From JAEUJM01 sp964635055 (GTDB lineage Bacteria > Actinomycetota > Acidimicrobiia > Acidimicrobiales > DATDAH01), in assembly GCA_964635055.1 (NCBI GenBank), contig CAZWMT010000011.1, positions 1-64,000 on the forward strand: a DNA stretch of 64,000 nt, written 5' to 3'. The position numbers and the translations under genes are program-made. Below, one piece after another: positions 29,394-38,102 of this stretch; positions within the stretch are counted from its first letter, which is position 1, and the number at the start of each line of letters is the position of its first letter. The notes under the pieces are model-generated. The model was not told where the DNA came from. It was given only the letters and a program-made list of their open reading frames with translations, and did no database searches.

Positions 29394-30960
29394 GGGCGGG
29401 GACCATCGGTGCCGGACGGGCCAGGGTGGAGCGCAGGCCCGCGACCTCGGCACGGCTGAACGACCAGCGACGGGCGACGAGCACGTACGCCACCAGTCCC
29501 AGCCCGGCGCCGGCGACGAGGGTGGCCGGGTCGGGAAGAGGTGCGACCACGACGAGGCCGGCCACTGCCGCCAGCGCGAGGTTCGGGGCGACGGAGGGCC
29601 GGATCGCGGTGTGCCACAGCTCGCGGCGGGTGGCGTGCACCTCCGCGAGCGCCGATCTCGACAGCGGCACGATCAGGAAGACCGTGCCGATCAGCGTGCC
29701 GAGGAAGGCGCCGACGGTGCCGATCCGGTGCACCAGGACGATGCTGGCCACGAGGTTGACCAGCACCGCCAGCGTCACCGCCCGCAACACCGCACCGGCG
29801 CGCCCGGTGCCCACGAGGAGGTTCGAGCCCACCGCCACGGGGGCGGCCAGGGCCACGTAGGCCAGGCCCACAACGGCCAGGCCGGCCGCGGCGGCGTACG
29901 GCGGGCCGACCCACACCCGGACCAGCGGGCCGGCGAGGATGGCCGGTGCCGTCACGAACGGCAGGGTGACGAGCAGCGAGTACTTCGTCCCGGTCATCAA
30001 CAGCTCACGGAGGGTGTGGCCGTCGCCCCGGGCCCGCAACCACGACGCGCTGGGGATCACCGCGTAGGAGCTGGCGGACAGGATCGCGTCGGCGCCGTTC
30101 TGGATCTGGGTGGCGATCTCGACCAGGGCGACCGGTGCCGGACCGAGCACGGCACCGACGATGAGGCGGTCCATCATGCGTTGGATCACCCCGAACGGGC
30201 GCAGGACGGCCACGGTCTTGCCGTAGCTCAGCAGCGAACGCATCTCGGCCCGGTCGAGGGCCAGGCGACGGTCGGGGAGCATCACCCAGAGGGTCCCGAG
30301 TGCCAGGAGGGTGCTGAGCGTCGAGACGACCAGGCTCGCCAACGCGACTCCCTGCAGGCCCGAGCCGGCCAGCGCGGCGACCGCGGTCGCGGCGGCGACG
30401 GCGGTGCGGCGGACCGCGTCGACCGCCCGCGACAGGTCGACCCGCTGGAGGCCTTCGAGCGACGACGTGGCCGCGCCGGTGAGGAGGTCGGGCAGGAGCT
30501 GGACGGCATAGACGACGATGGCGAACCGGAGGTCGGCCACCAGGCGCTCGGGCGTGTCGAACAGCGACGGCAGCCACCGGCGACCGACCGTCGCCATCGC
30601 CAAGGTGCTGATGAGCCCCAGGCTGGTGAAGAGGCCGAGGCTGCTGCCCACCCGGGTGGCGATGCCACGGTGGTCGTCGAGCGACGCCGACTCGGCGACC
30701 GCCCTGGTGGTCGCGGTGCTGACCCCCAGGTCGGCCAGCGAGATCCATCCGTTGATGGCCGAGAACGTGCAGAGCAGGACCCAGGTGCCGAAGGCCGCCG
30801 CCCCCAACCCCTGGAGCATGAGGGGCAGGGCGACGAGGGTGACGACCATGGCCCAGACGTTGGCGGCGCCGGTGGAGGCGGTGTTGACCAACACCCGCCG
30901 CCGGAAGGGCCGCGCCCCGTTCCCGGTCTCAGGGGCCGCGCTGGCCCCGGCGTCTGTCAC
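29386..30960 (-). CDS. Wzx-type polysaccharide flippase
   Basis: The 524-residue polytopic protein has about 14 predicted membrane helices, beginning RRVLVNTASTGAANVWAMVV. The spacing and the motif LADLGVSTATTRAVAE are typical of MATE/MVF-type polysaccharide exporters. The likely role is moving undecaprenyl-linked glycan units across the membrane. The start is GTG 30960. It is divergent from the PhyH gene, with 64 nt between the two starts, where their promoters must lie. The hydrolase gene is coupled downstream. Confidence 0.85.
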   Translation of the reverse strand: MTDAGASAAPETGNGARPFRRRVLVNTASTGAANVWAMVVTLVALPLMLQGLGAAAFGTWVLLCTFSAINGWISLADLGVSTATTRAVAESASLDDHRGIATRVGSSLGLFTSLGLISTLAMATVGRRWLPSLFDTPERLVADLRFAIVVYAVQLLPDLLTGAATSSLEGLQRVDLSRAVDAVRRTAVAAATAVAALAGSGLQGVALASLVVSTLSTLLALGTLWVMLPDRRLALDRAEMRSLLSYGKTVAVLRPFGVIQRMMDRLIVGAVLGPAPVALVEIATQIQNGADAILSASSYAVIPSASWLRARGDGHTLRELLMTGTKYSLLVTLPFVTAPAILAGPLVRVWVGPPYAAAAGLAVVGLAYVALAAPVAVGSNLLVGTGRAGAVLRAVTLAVLVNLVASIVLVHRIGTVGAFLGTLIGTVFLIVPLSRSALAEVHATRRELWHTAIRPSVAPNLALAAVAGLVVVAPLPDPATLVAGAGLGLVAYVLVARRWSFSRAEVAGLRSTLARPAPMVPAHA

Positions 30961-31024
30961 CTGTGATCCATCGGCATGGGCCGCACCGAGTCAAGGCTGG
31001 GCGGGCTCGGCCGACAGGACAGGG

Positions 31025-32038
31025 GTGCGACCTCCTGTGCGTGCTCTGGCCCACGGTGCCCGCGACCTGGTGACCAGCCCGGCGGGCCTGGTGGCCTTCC
31101 GGCGCACGGGGACCACACCGACGGGCACGTACCGCGTCATGCGCAAGAGCCTCTCCGTCGCGCCCCGCCTGGCCCCTCAGGCGTTCCGCCTGGTCCTGCC
31201 CATCGCCGACGTGACGCCCGAGCCCAGCCCGTCCGGGGTGCTCGGCACCCTGACCACCGCGGAGCTGGCGGCCTTGGCCGACGGGGTGCGCCAGGACGGG
31301 TTCGTGCGGTTCGAGCGCCCGGTCGACGCGGCCACCTGCGCCGCCATCGAGGCGGTGGCCCGCACCACCCCCGCCGAGCTGATGCCGGCGCCCGCGCGTG
31401 GGCCGGCCGTGGCGGTGTTCGACGAGGGCCAGCCGTTGGCGCCGAAGCATCACGTCCCCGAGGCCGCCGTCGTGGCCGTCCCCGAGGTGCAGGCCCTGCT
31501 CGTCGACCCCACGTTGCGGGCGTTGGCGGGGTCGTATCTCGGGTGCCAGCCGGTGTGCACGCTGACGGCCACCTGGTGGTCCTCACCTTCGCCCGATGGG
31601 CCCAGCTCCGAGATCGCCCAGCTCTTCCACGAGGACCGCGATCACCCGTCCTTCCTCAAGTTCTTCCTGTACGTCACCGACGTCGACGAGGCCCACGGTC
31701 CCCACGTCTACGTGCGGGGCTCGCATCGCGGCCGACCGGGAGCGCTCCGGGCGGACCGGCGCTTCGGCGACGACGAGGTCGCTCGGCACTACCGGGCCGA
31801 GGACATCGTGGCGCTCTGCGGGCCCCGGGGGACGCTGTTCGCCGCCGACACGAGCGGGTTGCACAAGGGCCTCCCGCCCGTGGCCGGATCCCGCCTGGTC
31901 TTCCAGATCGAGTTCGCCGACAGCCTCTTCGGTGCGCCCTACGGGCGGGTCAGCCCCCGCACCCTGACCTCGGGGACCGCAACCGAGATGGCGCGCCACC
32001 CGCACACGTACCGCCGATTCCTGGCCGAGGAGCACTGA
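31025..32038 (+). CDS. Phytanoyl-CoA dioxygenase-family (PhyH) oxygenase
   Basis: About 337 residues from GTG 31025 (AGGA 5 nt upstream). GTG 31037 and ATG 31139 are alternatives. The Fe(II)/2-oxoglutarate oxygenase core is visible: HxD as H202-E-D204 in LFHEDRDHPSF, distal His H280 in GLHKGLPP, and the 2-oxoglutarate-binding Arg probably in GSRLVFQIEF. The 60-residue N-terminal region is of unknown role. The neighbours suggest that it hydroxylates a sugar, lipid or acyl group of the surface glycan. The substrate is unknown. The following glycosyltransferase starts 2 nt after its stop. Confidence 0.78.
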   Translation: MRPPVRALAHGARDLVTSPAGLVAFRRTGTTPTGTYRVMRKSLSVAPRLAPQAFRLVLPIADVTPEPSPSGVLGTLTTAELAALADGVRQDGFVRFERPVDAATCAAIEAVARTTPAELMPAPARGPAVAVFDEGQPLAPKHHVPEAAVVAVPEVQALLVDPTLRALAGSYLGCQPVCTLTATWWSSPSPDGPSSEIAQLFHEDRDHPSFLKFFLYVTDVDEAHGPHVYVRGSHRGRPGALRADRRFGDDEVARHYRAEDIVALCGPRGTLFAADTSGLHKGLPPVAGSRLVFQIEFADSLFGAPYGRVSPRTLTSGTATEMARHPHTYRRFLAEEH

Positions 32039-32040
32039 AG

Positions 32041-33042
32041 GTGGGTACCCCCGTCACCATCGTCCTGCCCACGCTCGACGAGCGCCGCCACATCACCGAC
32101 TGCCTCGACTCGTTGCTGGCGCAGGACTACGCCGCCATCGAAGAGATCCTGGTCGTGGACGGAGGCTCGGAGGACGGCACCCGTGACCTCGTGGCGCGGC
32201 GGGGCCTGCCCGTCCGGCTGGTCCCGAACCCCCGGGTGACCGCGGCCGCGGCCATGAACATCGGCATCGCGGAGGCCACCACCGAGATCATCGTGCGGGC
32301 CGATGCGCACACCTTGTACGCGCCCGACTTCGTGTCGCGGTGCGTGGAGGTGCTCGAGACGAGCGGCGCCGACGTGGTGGGCGGGCCGATGCGCCCCGTG
32401 GGCACCACCGCCTACGGCCGGGCCGTCGCCGCCGTCACCAGCTCGCCCGTGGGTGTGGGTCCGGGACGGTTCCACTACGCCGACGAGGCCCAGGACGTCG
32501 ACACCGTGTACCTCGGGACGTACCGGAAGGACGTGGTGGCCGAGGTGGGCGGGTACGACGAGGCCGAGTTGCAGTGGGCGGCGGAGGACCAGGAGCTGAA
32601 CCACCGGCTGCGCCGCCGCGGCCATCGGATCCGCCTCGACCCCTCGATCCGCTCCGAGTACTTCCCCCGCCAGACGCCCCGCTCGCTGTGGCGGCAGTAC
32701 TTCAACTACGGCATGTGCAAGGCGTCGACCCTGAAGAAGCACCGCACGTTGCCGTCGTGGCGGCCCCTCGCGCCCGCCGCGATGGTGGCGGGCGCCGCCA
32801 CCATCGGCGCCGTGGGCGCCGGCACCCGCAGACCCTTGCTCGCGGCCGCGCCGGCCATCGCCTACGCGGTCGGTGCCGGAATCGTGGCCGTTCGGTTGAG
32901 CGACCAGCCCGGTGTGGCCCCGCACCGGGTGCTGGGTGCCCTGTCGGTCTGCCACTGGGCGTACGGCCTGGGCTTCTGGGCCGGCGTCGCCCGCATCGTC
33001 ACCGGCCGCCCCTTCGACGCCCGACCAGGAGCGAAGCGCTGA
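32041..33042 (+). CDS. Family 2 glycosyltransferase
   Basis: The 333-residue product starts at GTG 32041, 2 nt after the PhyH stop. The GT-A fold is evident: VTIVLPTLDERRHITDCLDS, LVVDGGSEDGTRDLV, the metal-binding acidic motif RADAHTLY, and AAEDQELNHRLRRRG. Two C-terminal hydrophobic helices (about residues 245-310) anchor it to the membrane. It resembles succinoglycan-type transferases (ExoA-like). It should act at the cytoplasmic face on an undecaprenyl-linked acceptor. The next gene overlaps by 1 nt. Confidence 0.88.
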   Translation: MGTPVTIVLPTLDERRHITDCLDSLLAQDYAAIEEILVVDGGSEDGTRDLVARRGLPVRLVPNPRVTAAAAMNIGIAEATTEIIVRADAHTLYAPDFVSRCVEVLETSGADVVGGPMRPVGTTAYGRAVAAVTSSPVGVGPGRFHYADEAQDVDTVYLGTYRKDVVAEVGGYDEAELQWAAEDQELNHRLRRRGHRIRLDPSIRSEYFPRQTPRSLWRQYFNYGMCKASTLKKHRTLPSWRPLAPAAMVAGAATIGAVGAGTRRPLLAAAPAIAYAVGAGIVAVRLSDQPGVAPHRVLGALSVCHWAYGLGFWAGVARIVTGRPFDARPGAKR

Positions 33043-34712
33043 TGGCGCTGCCCGACCGCCGCCGTCTCGGTGAGTACGTCGTGAAGGGCGGCCACCTCGC
33101 CGCGCGGCAGGTGGCGGTGACGCCCGAGCACCGCCGTGCCCGCCGTCTGGCCGCCGAGGCACCGGCCCCCGACCCTGACGGGCCGCGCGTCGCCATCCTC
33201 ACGCCGAGGGACTGGGCCGTCCACGTCCAGTGGGAGGCGGTGATCGCCCAGGCGCTGCGTCTGCGGGGTGCGCAGGTCGACTTCCTCACCTGCGGCGGCG
33301 GGCTCGAGGTGTGTGATCGGGCCAACACCTGGGAGGGCCCGCCGATGCCGTGCCGGTCGTGCACCCGGTACGTGGAGACGTCGCTCGACGCCCACGGCTT
33401 CCCGCGGACGTCGATCCGCGCCGGATGGGAACAGGACGATCCGGGCGACTGGGACGAGCTCGACGAGGTGTCCCTCGCCGCCCTCCGCGATGTCGTCGAC
33501 GCCGACGGGATGGCCTACGGGCGCCTCACCGAGATCCCCGTCAAGTGGTTCCTCATGCGGGCCTCGTCCGGTGACGACCCGCTGGCGCCGTCGACCTGGC
33601 GAGGGTTCCTGCGATCCGCCCGCCGGATAGCCGCCGGTCTCAACGCCGCGCTCGACCGCCTGCAGCCCGACGTGGTCCTGCTGTGCAACGGCCTGTTCCT
33701 GTTCGAGGCCGTCGCCTGGGAGCTGTGCCGTCGGCGGGGGATCGACGTGGTGACCTACGAGCGGGGCTTCATCAAGGAGACGCTGGTCTTCCGCCGGGGG
33801 GCACCGGCCTGCCTCACCGACCTGTCGGACCTCTGGGACCGCTTCGCCGACGTGGCCCTGACCCCCGACCAGGACGAGCGCCTCGACGAGTACCTCGACG
33901 CCCGGCGCCACGGTCGGCGCACGATCGACCGGTACTGGGCCGACGCCCGTTTCGACGAGCCCACCCGCGCCGGGAGCGGCCGCCTGGTGACCCTGTTCAC
34001 GAACCTCACCTGGGACTCGGCGGTGATCGGCAAGGAGCTGGCCTACCCGAGCATCCAGGCGTGGATCGTGGCCGCGGTCGAGGCCATGGCCGCCCGCCCC
34101 CAGCACGAGCTGGTGATCCGCCTCCATCCTGCGGAGGTGAAGCTGCCCGGCAAGGAGACCCGGGAGCCGGTCCTGCCCTTCCTCCGGGAGCAGTTCCCCA
34201 CGCTGCCGCCGAACGTGCGGGTGATCGAGCCCGACGACCCCACCAGCTCGTATCCCCTGATGGAGGCGAGCGACCTCGGCCTGGTGTTCACGTCGACCAC
34301 CGGGATGGAGCTGGCCCTCGCCGGCGTGCCCGTGATCGTGGCGGGGGAGACGCACTACCGGGGCAAGGGCTTCACCGTGGACGTGTCGAGCCCGAGCGAG
34401 TTCCTCGCCGCCCTCGACGACGTGCTGGCCGACCCCGCCCGCCACCGCCCCGACCCCGAGCGGGTGCGGCGCTACGCCAACCTGTTCTTCTTTGAAGCGC
34501 CGGTGGACAGCCCCGGTGTCGAGGAGCACGTGCCCGGGCTGGCCCGGATCACCGTGGAGCACCTCGCCGAGCTGGCGCCGGGCGCCGACCCTGCGGTCGA
34601 CCGGATCTGCGACGGGATCCTGGACGGCGGCGACTTCCTCGCACCCGGGCCCGTGGCGGCAGCTACCGGTCCGGCGACCCGGTCGGCTCGATCGGCTCGA
34701 TCTCGACCCTGA
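33042..34712 (+). CDS. Capsule-type GT-B glycosyltransferase-like protein
   Basis: The 556-residue product starts at ATG 33042 inside the upstream stop (TGATG). The N-terminal part has a Rossmann-like segment (GPRVAILTPRDWAVHVQWEA) and a Cys cluster (LTCGGGLEVCDRAN, PMPCRSCTRY). The C-terminal half has LVIRLHPAEVKLPGKETREP and VFTSTTGMELALAGVPVIV, as in capsule polysaccharide and CDP-glycerol-type transferases. This is the likely candidate for handling long or unusual sugars, perhaps nonulosonic acid, but no donor can be named from the sequence. Its last 50 nt overlap the convergent formyltransferase gene. Confidence 0.72.
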   Translation: MALPDRRRLGEYVVKGGHLAARQVAVTPEHRRARRLAAEAPAPDPDGPRVAILTPRDWAVHVQWEAVIAQALRLRGAQVDFLTCGGGLEVCDRANTWEGPPMPCRSCTRYVETSLDAHGFPRTSIRAGWEQDDPGDWDELDEVSLAALRDVVDADGMAYGRLTEIPVKWFLMRASSGDDPLAPSTWRGFLRSARRIAAGLNAALDRLQPDVVLLCNGLFLFEAVAWELCRRRGIDVVTYERGFIKETLVFRRGAPACLTDLSDLWDRFADVALTPDQDERLDEYLDARRHGRRTIDRYWADARFDEPTRAGSGRLVTLFTNLTWDSAVIGKELAYPSIQAWIVAAVEAMAARPQHELVIRLHPAEVKLPGKETREPVLPFLREQFPTLPPNVRVIEPDDPTSSYPLMEASDLGLVFTSTTGMELALAGVPVIVAGETHYRGKGFTVDVSSPSEFLAALDDVLADPARHRPDPERVRRYANLFFFEAPVDSPGVEEHVPGLARITVEHLAELAPGADPAVDRICDGILDGGDFLAPGPVAAATGPATRSARSARSRP

Positions 34713-35382
34713 TCCGGTAGCGCCGGCCGTCGACGTCGTACTCGGCGCCGTGGGGAGGGAACGTCCGCGCCCGGAGACGGTCGAGGAGGGCCACCTCGTC
34801 GGGCGTGGGGTCGAGGCCGGCCAGGTCGACCAAGCGGTGGAACGAGCCCCCGGACCCCTGCGGCCGCGGCTCGATGCGGTCGATGATCGGCCAGACCCGA
34901 CGCATCAGCGCCTCGGACGCGTCCTCCAGTCGCCGGTACAACCGCTCGGCGGTGTCGTCGGGACGGGTCGGCACCTCGACCTGCTCGACGATGTCGCCCG
35001 CGTCCAGCGCCGGCACCATCACGTGCAGGGTCGTCCCCGCGGGGCTGCCGTCCACCAACGGCCACACGTTGGGCGCGGCACCGGCGTTGTGGGGCAGCAG
35101 GCCCGGGTGCAGGTTCAGCGCCCGCCACGAGGCCAGCTCGAGCCAGGGTGGCGGCACGAGGTGCCCGAACAGCACGGACAACAGCACGTCTGGTTCGAGT
35201 GCCGCCACCGCGGCGTGCCCGTCGGGCCAGGCCCAGTGCGGCACGCCGAAGACCCCGGGATCGTCGAACCCCTTCCGGCGGGCCTCGTCATGGAGGACGA
35301 GCCCGGCGAGCTCGCCGCGCTCGGCGAGGTAGTGGGCGATGCGCTCGCCGAGCCGATTGTTGGCCAGCAACACGCACCGCAT
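34663..35382 (-). CDS. Sugar N-formyltransferase-like protein, last gene of the Pse operon
   Basis: This 239-residue member of the methionyl-tRNA-formyltransferase fold lacks the tRNA-binding C-terminal domain. The catalytic triad of the fold is present: N90, H92 of the HPG loop (LNLHPGLLPHNAG) and D130 (DAGDIVEQ). Such short formyltransferases use N10-formyltetrahydrofolate to formylate amino sugars. Its ATG at 35382 overlaps the pseI stop by 1 nt, which ties it to nonulosonic acid synthesis. The operon has no PseH-type acetyltransferase, so this enzyme may formylate the C4 amine of the hexose precursor, giving a 7-N-formyl pseudaminic acid. That is inference. Its 3' end overlaps the convergent GT-B gene by 50 nt. 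Confidence 0.82.
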   Translation of the reverse strand: MRCVLLANNRLGERIAHYLAERGELAGLVLHDEARRKGFDDPGVFGVPHWAWPDGHAAVAALEPDVLLSVLFGHLVPPPWLELASWRALNLHPGLLPHNAGAAPNVWPLVDGSPAGTTLHVMVPALDAGDIVEQVEVPTRPDDTAERLYRRLEDASEALMRRVWPIIDRIEPRPQGSGGSFHRLVDLAGLDPTPDEVALLDRLRARTFPPHGAEYDVDGRRYRIRVEIEPIEPTGSPDR

Positions 35383-36416
35383 CAGGCGAGCAGGTCCCAG
35401 GAGAGCGGCGTGCCCCGCCGCACCGCCGAGCCGGCCGTGCGGCCGAGCACCTCAGGGAGGTGCTTCGGCGCCAGGCCGTGGCCGGGACGGATGGCGCGCA
35501 CGTTGCCCTCCGTGAACTGCTCGCCCGCGGCCACGTCGGCGACGACGAACAGCGACCGGCGGAACACCTGGCTGGCGGTCTCGCCCGGCGTGGGGCCGTA
35601 GCGCACCCCACCCAACGCGGACTCGGCCTCGCGCACCGCGCGGACCAGGTCCGAGAGCTCGCCCGGCTCGAGCGAGAACGATGCGTCGGGCCCTCCGTCG
35701 GACCGGGCCAGGGTGACGTGCTTCTCGATCATGCAGGCACCGAGGGCCACGGAGGTGATGGCCACCGTGGTGCCAAGGGTGTGATCCGAGAGGCCGACGG
35801 GCACGTCCCAGCGGCCACGCATGTCCGCGATCGTGCGCAGGTCCATCTGGTCGACCGGGGCGGGGTACGCGCTGTTGCAGCGCAGCAGCACCACGCCGCC
35901 GGCGCCGGCCGCCCGTGCCGCGGCGACGGCGTCGTCGATCTCGCTCTCCGTCGCCATGCCCGTGGACATCACCAGCGTGCGCCCGGTGGCCGCCGCGGCA
36001 CGGATCAGGGCCAGGTCGACCAGCTCGAACGAGGCGACCTTGTGCACCAGTGGGTCGTACTGCTCGAGGAAGTCCACGGCGGCAGGGTCGAACGGCGTCG
36101 AGAAGGGCACCAGGCCGCACGCACGGGCGACGGCGAACAGGTCGTCGTGCCACTCGTAGGGCGTCGCCGCCTCCTCGTAGAGCTGGTAGAGGCGGCGGTC
36201 CTCCCACGGCGTGCCGGCGCCGATGCGGAACAGGTCGGTGTCGGCGTCGATGGTCAGGCTGTCGGCGGTGTAGGTCTGGAACTTCACGGCGTCGGCGCCG
36301 GCATCGGCGGCGCGGCGGATCAGCTCGAGGGCGCGGCCCTTGTCGCCGTTGTGGTTGCCGGAGAGCTCGGCGACGATCCAGACCCGGTCCCCCCACGGGG
36401 GGTGCTGCTCGGCCAT
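35382..36416 (-). CDS. pseI: Pseudaminic acid synthase-type nonulosonate synthase
   Basis: The 344-residue product starts at ATG 36416, after a near-perfect GGGGGAGGTGAC ribosome site. The NeuB-type barrel begins with IVAELSGNHNGD (14-25) and DAVKFQTYTADSLTI, typical of PseI. It continues with PFSTPFDPAAVDFLE, STGMATESEIDDAV, LLRCNSAYPAP and LSDHTLGTTVAI. A C-terminal SAF/antifreeze-like domain follows (RSLFVVADVAAGEQFTEGNV and RPGHGLAPKHL). It condenses phosphoenolpyruvate with the 6-deoxy-hexose amine released by PseG. It follows the pseG stop by 1 nt. Confidence 0.92.
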   Translation of the reverse strand: MAEQHPPWGDRVWIVAELSGNHNGDKGRALELIRRAADAGADAVKFQTYTADSLTIDADTDLFRIGAGTPWEDRRLYQLYEEAATPYEWHDDLFAVARACGLVPFSTPFDPAAVDFLEQYDPLVHKVASFELVDLALIRAAAATGRTLVMSTGMATESEIDDAVAAARAAGAGGVVLLRCNSAYPAPVDQMDLRTIADMRGRWDVPVGLSDHTLGTTVAITSVALGACMIEKHVTLARSDGGPDASFSLEPGELSDLVRAVREAESALGGVRYGPTPGETASQVFRRSLFVVADVAAGEQFTEGNVRAIRPGHGLAPKHLPEVLGRTAGSAVRRGTPLSWDLLA

Positions 36417-36417
36417 G

Positions 36418-37404
36418 TCACCTCCCCCGCATCTCGGCGACGACCCGGGCGGCGCCGCCGCCGTCGACCAACGCGCCGGCGGTGGCCCCGAGTCGGTGTC
36501 GCCGGTCGTCATCGACCAGCAACTGTCGCAGGAGGGCGATGGTCTCGCGGGCGTCGGAAGGCATCGCCGGCGTGAGCGCGGCGCCCGCGTCGTGGAACGA
36601 CCGGGCGATGGGCTCCTGATTGGCGTGGAAGGGGACGATCACCGCGGGCACGCGGGAGAGGCAGAGCGCGTAGACCGTCGACCCCGCCGCGGCCACCGCG
36701 AGGTCGGCCCGGGCGATCACCGGGCCGGGGTCGTCCAGGAAGCCGTGCACCGTCACGCCGGGGCCCGAGGGGAGGTCGTCCGGCGAGGCGCCGCCGATGA
36801 CATCGATGCGCACCCCGTCGGCCGCGAGGGCGCCGACCACGGTCCCGAAGTGGTCGAGCACCGCGGGAGAGGGCTCCCCACCGACCGACACCAGGACCGT
36901 CATCGGTGTCGCGCCGCGAGCCGCGACGCGAGCCCCGACGACGGGGCGGTCGCGGCGCAGCAAGGCGTAGGCCGGTCCGAGCAGCAGGCGGGTGCCCGCG
37001 GGACGGCTGCGGTAACGGTCGGCGCTCGTGCCGAGGTTCTGGTCGAGGATGATCGACGCGTCCGCGCGCCCTCCGTGCCCGAAGTCGTCGATCACCAGGA
37101 CTCGTTCGCCGGTGGGTCGGGCGGGCGTGGCGAAGCGATAGCCGTCGAGGACCAACCACGCGCCGTCGCTGAGGGAGGTCGTGGTACGGGCGTCCTCGGC
37201 CGTGCCCGGCTCGACGTCGAGCACGGCGAGATCGACCGCCGGCGACATGCGGCGGGCATGCTCCGCGGCCGACCGGTCCACGGCCAGGAGCGCGTCCCCG
37301 CCCGCGTCCTGCCAGGCCTCCGCGAGCGTCAGGCAGCGGGCCACATGGCCGGCGCCCACCCCGTCTCCGCCATCGGCGCGGAGCACGAGCCGATGGCTGC
37401 TCAC
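36418..37404 (-). CDS. pseG: UDP-sugar hydrolase PseG
   Basis: The 328-residue product starts at GTG 37404. The N-terminal motif RADGGDGVGAGHVARCLTLAE has the His (GHxxRC) essential in PseG, which cleaves UDP from the 2,4-diamino-6-deoxy-altrose derivative. The GT-B-like fold continues with LVIDDFGHGG, the segment VLVSVGGEPSPAVLDHF, and PAVIVPFHANQEP near the C terminus. It lies between the Pse-associated methylase and pseI, 28 nt after the methylase stop. The ribosome site is weak, so the start is less certain than the rest. Confidence 0.88.
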   Translation of the reverse strand: MSSHRLVLRADGGDGVGAGHVARCLTLAEAWQDAGGDALLAVDRSAAEHARRMSPAVDLAVLDVEPGTAEDARTTTSLSDGAWLVLDGYRFATPARPTGERVLVIDDFGHGGRADASIILDQNLGTSADRYRSRPAGTRLLLGPAYALLRRDRPVVGARVAARGATPMTVLVSVGGEPSPAVLDHFGTVVGALAADGVRIDVIGGASPDDLPSGPGVTVHGFLDDPGPVIARADLAVAAAGSTVYALCLSRVPAVIVPFHANQEPIARSFHDAGAALTPAMPSDARETIALLRQLLVDDDRRHRLGATAGALVDGGGAARVVAEMRGR

Positions 37405-37432
37405 CCCGGAGCGCCGCGGTGGGCGGCGGCCG

Positions 37433-38068
37433 TCACTTCTCGAACACGTGGTAGGTGACACGATCGAAGCCGTCGTCCTTGGTGAGGAAGCCCTCCTCCA
37501 CCAGCGTGAGCTCCGGGAACAACTCGGCGTAGAGCCTGCCGTAGTCCCGCTTGAACAGGATGCCGTCATGGCCGCGGTAGTTGATCTCCGTGGGCTCGTC
37601 GGCGTGGTACTCGCCGCACATCACCCACCGGCGGGAGGTTCGCACCAACTCGTTCATGACGATGGGCAGCACGTCGTCGGGCTGGTGGATCAGGAGCCCC
37701 ACCGTCAGGGTGAGGTCGAACCAGTTGTCCCGGAAGGGAAGTGACCGGGCGGTTCCCCACACGCCGTTGACACCTGGCACGTTGGCCTGCAGCGCCCGGA
37801 GGACGGTGGTGTTGATGTCGATGCCCCACAGCTCGTGGGCCTCCGTGTGGCGGGCCATGTGGACGAGGTTGTCGCCCTGTGTGCAGCCGGCCTCGAGGAT
37901 CCGGGTGGCGGGGAACCGGCCCATGAACGCATCCCAGAACGCGGCGCGGGGGGCGCCCGCGTCGGCGTTGCGCACGAGGTACTCGTCGCCGAACCCGCTC
38001 GCCCACAGTGCCTCGCTGCGGGTCGCCGCGGGGACATCGGCCAGGGTCGGGGTGCGGGTGTCGGTCAC
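37433..38068 (-). CDS. Pseudaminic-acid-associated methyltransferase
   Basis: The 211-residue product starts at GTG 38068, supported by AAGGAG 6 nt upstream. Class I SAM methyltransferase features are ILEAGCTQGDNLVHMAR (motif I), LWGIDINTTVLRALQ, and LPFRDNWFDLTLTVGLLIHQ. The pattern with YLVRN near residues 30-34 and GCTQGDNL fits the pseudaminic acid biosynthesis-associated methylase family, whose substrate is not established. It may methylate the nonulosonic acid or an intermediate. It lies between the cytidylyltransferase and pseG. Confidence 0.85.
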   Translation of the reverse strand: MTDTRTPTLADVPAATRSEALWASGFGDEYLVRNADAGAPRAAFWDAFMGRFPATRILEAGCTQGDNLVHMARHTEAHELWGIDINTTVLRALQANVPGVNGVWGTARSLPFRDNWFDLTLTVGLLIHQPDDVLPIVMNELVRTSRRWVMCGEYHADEPTEINYRGHDGILFKRDYGRLYAELFPELTLVEEGFLTKDDGFDRVTYHVFEK

Positions 38069-38102
38069 GGTCGCTCCTTGGGGGTGCGGTCGGTGCCGGT
38101 CA

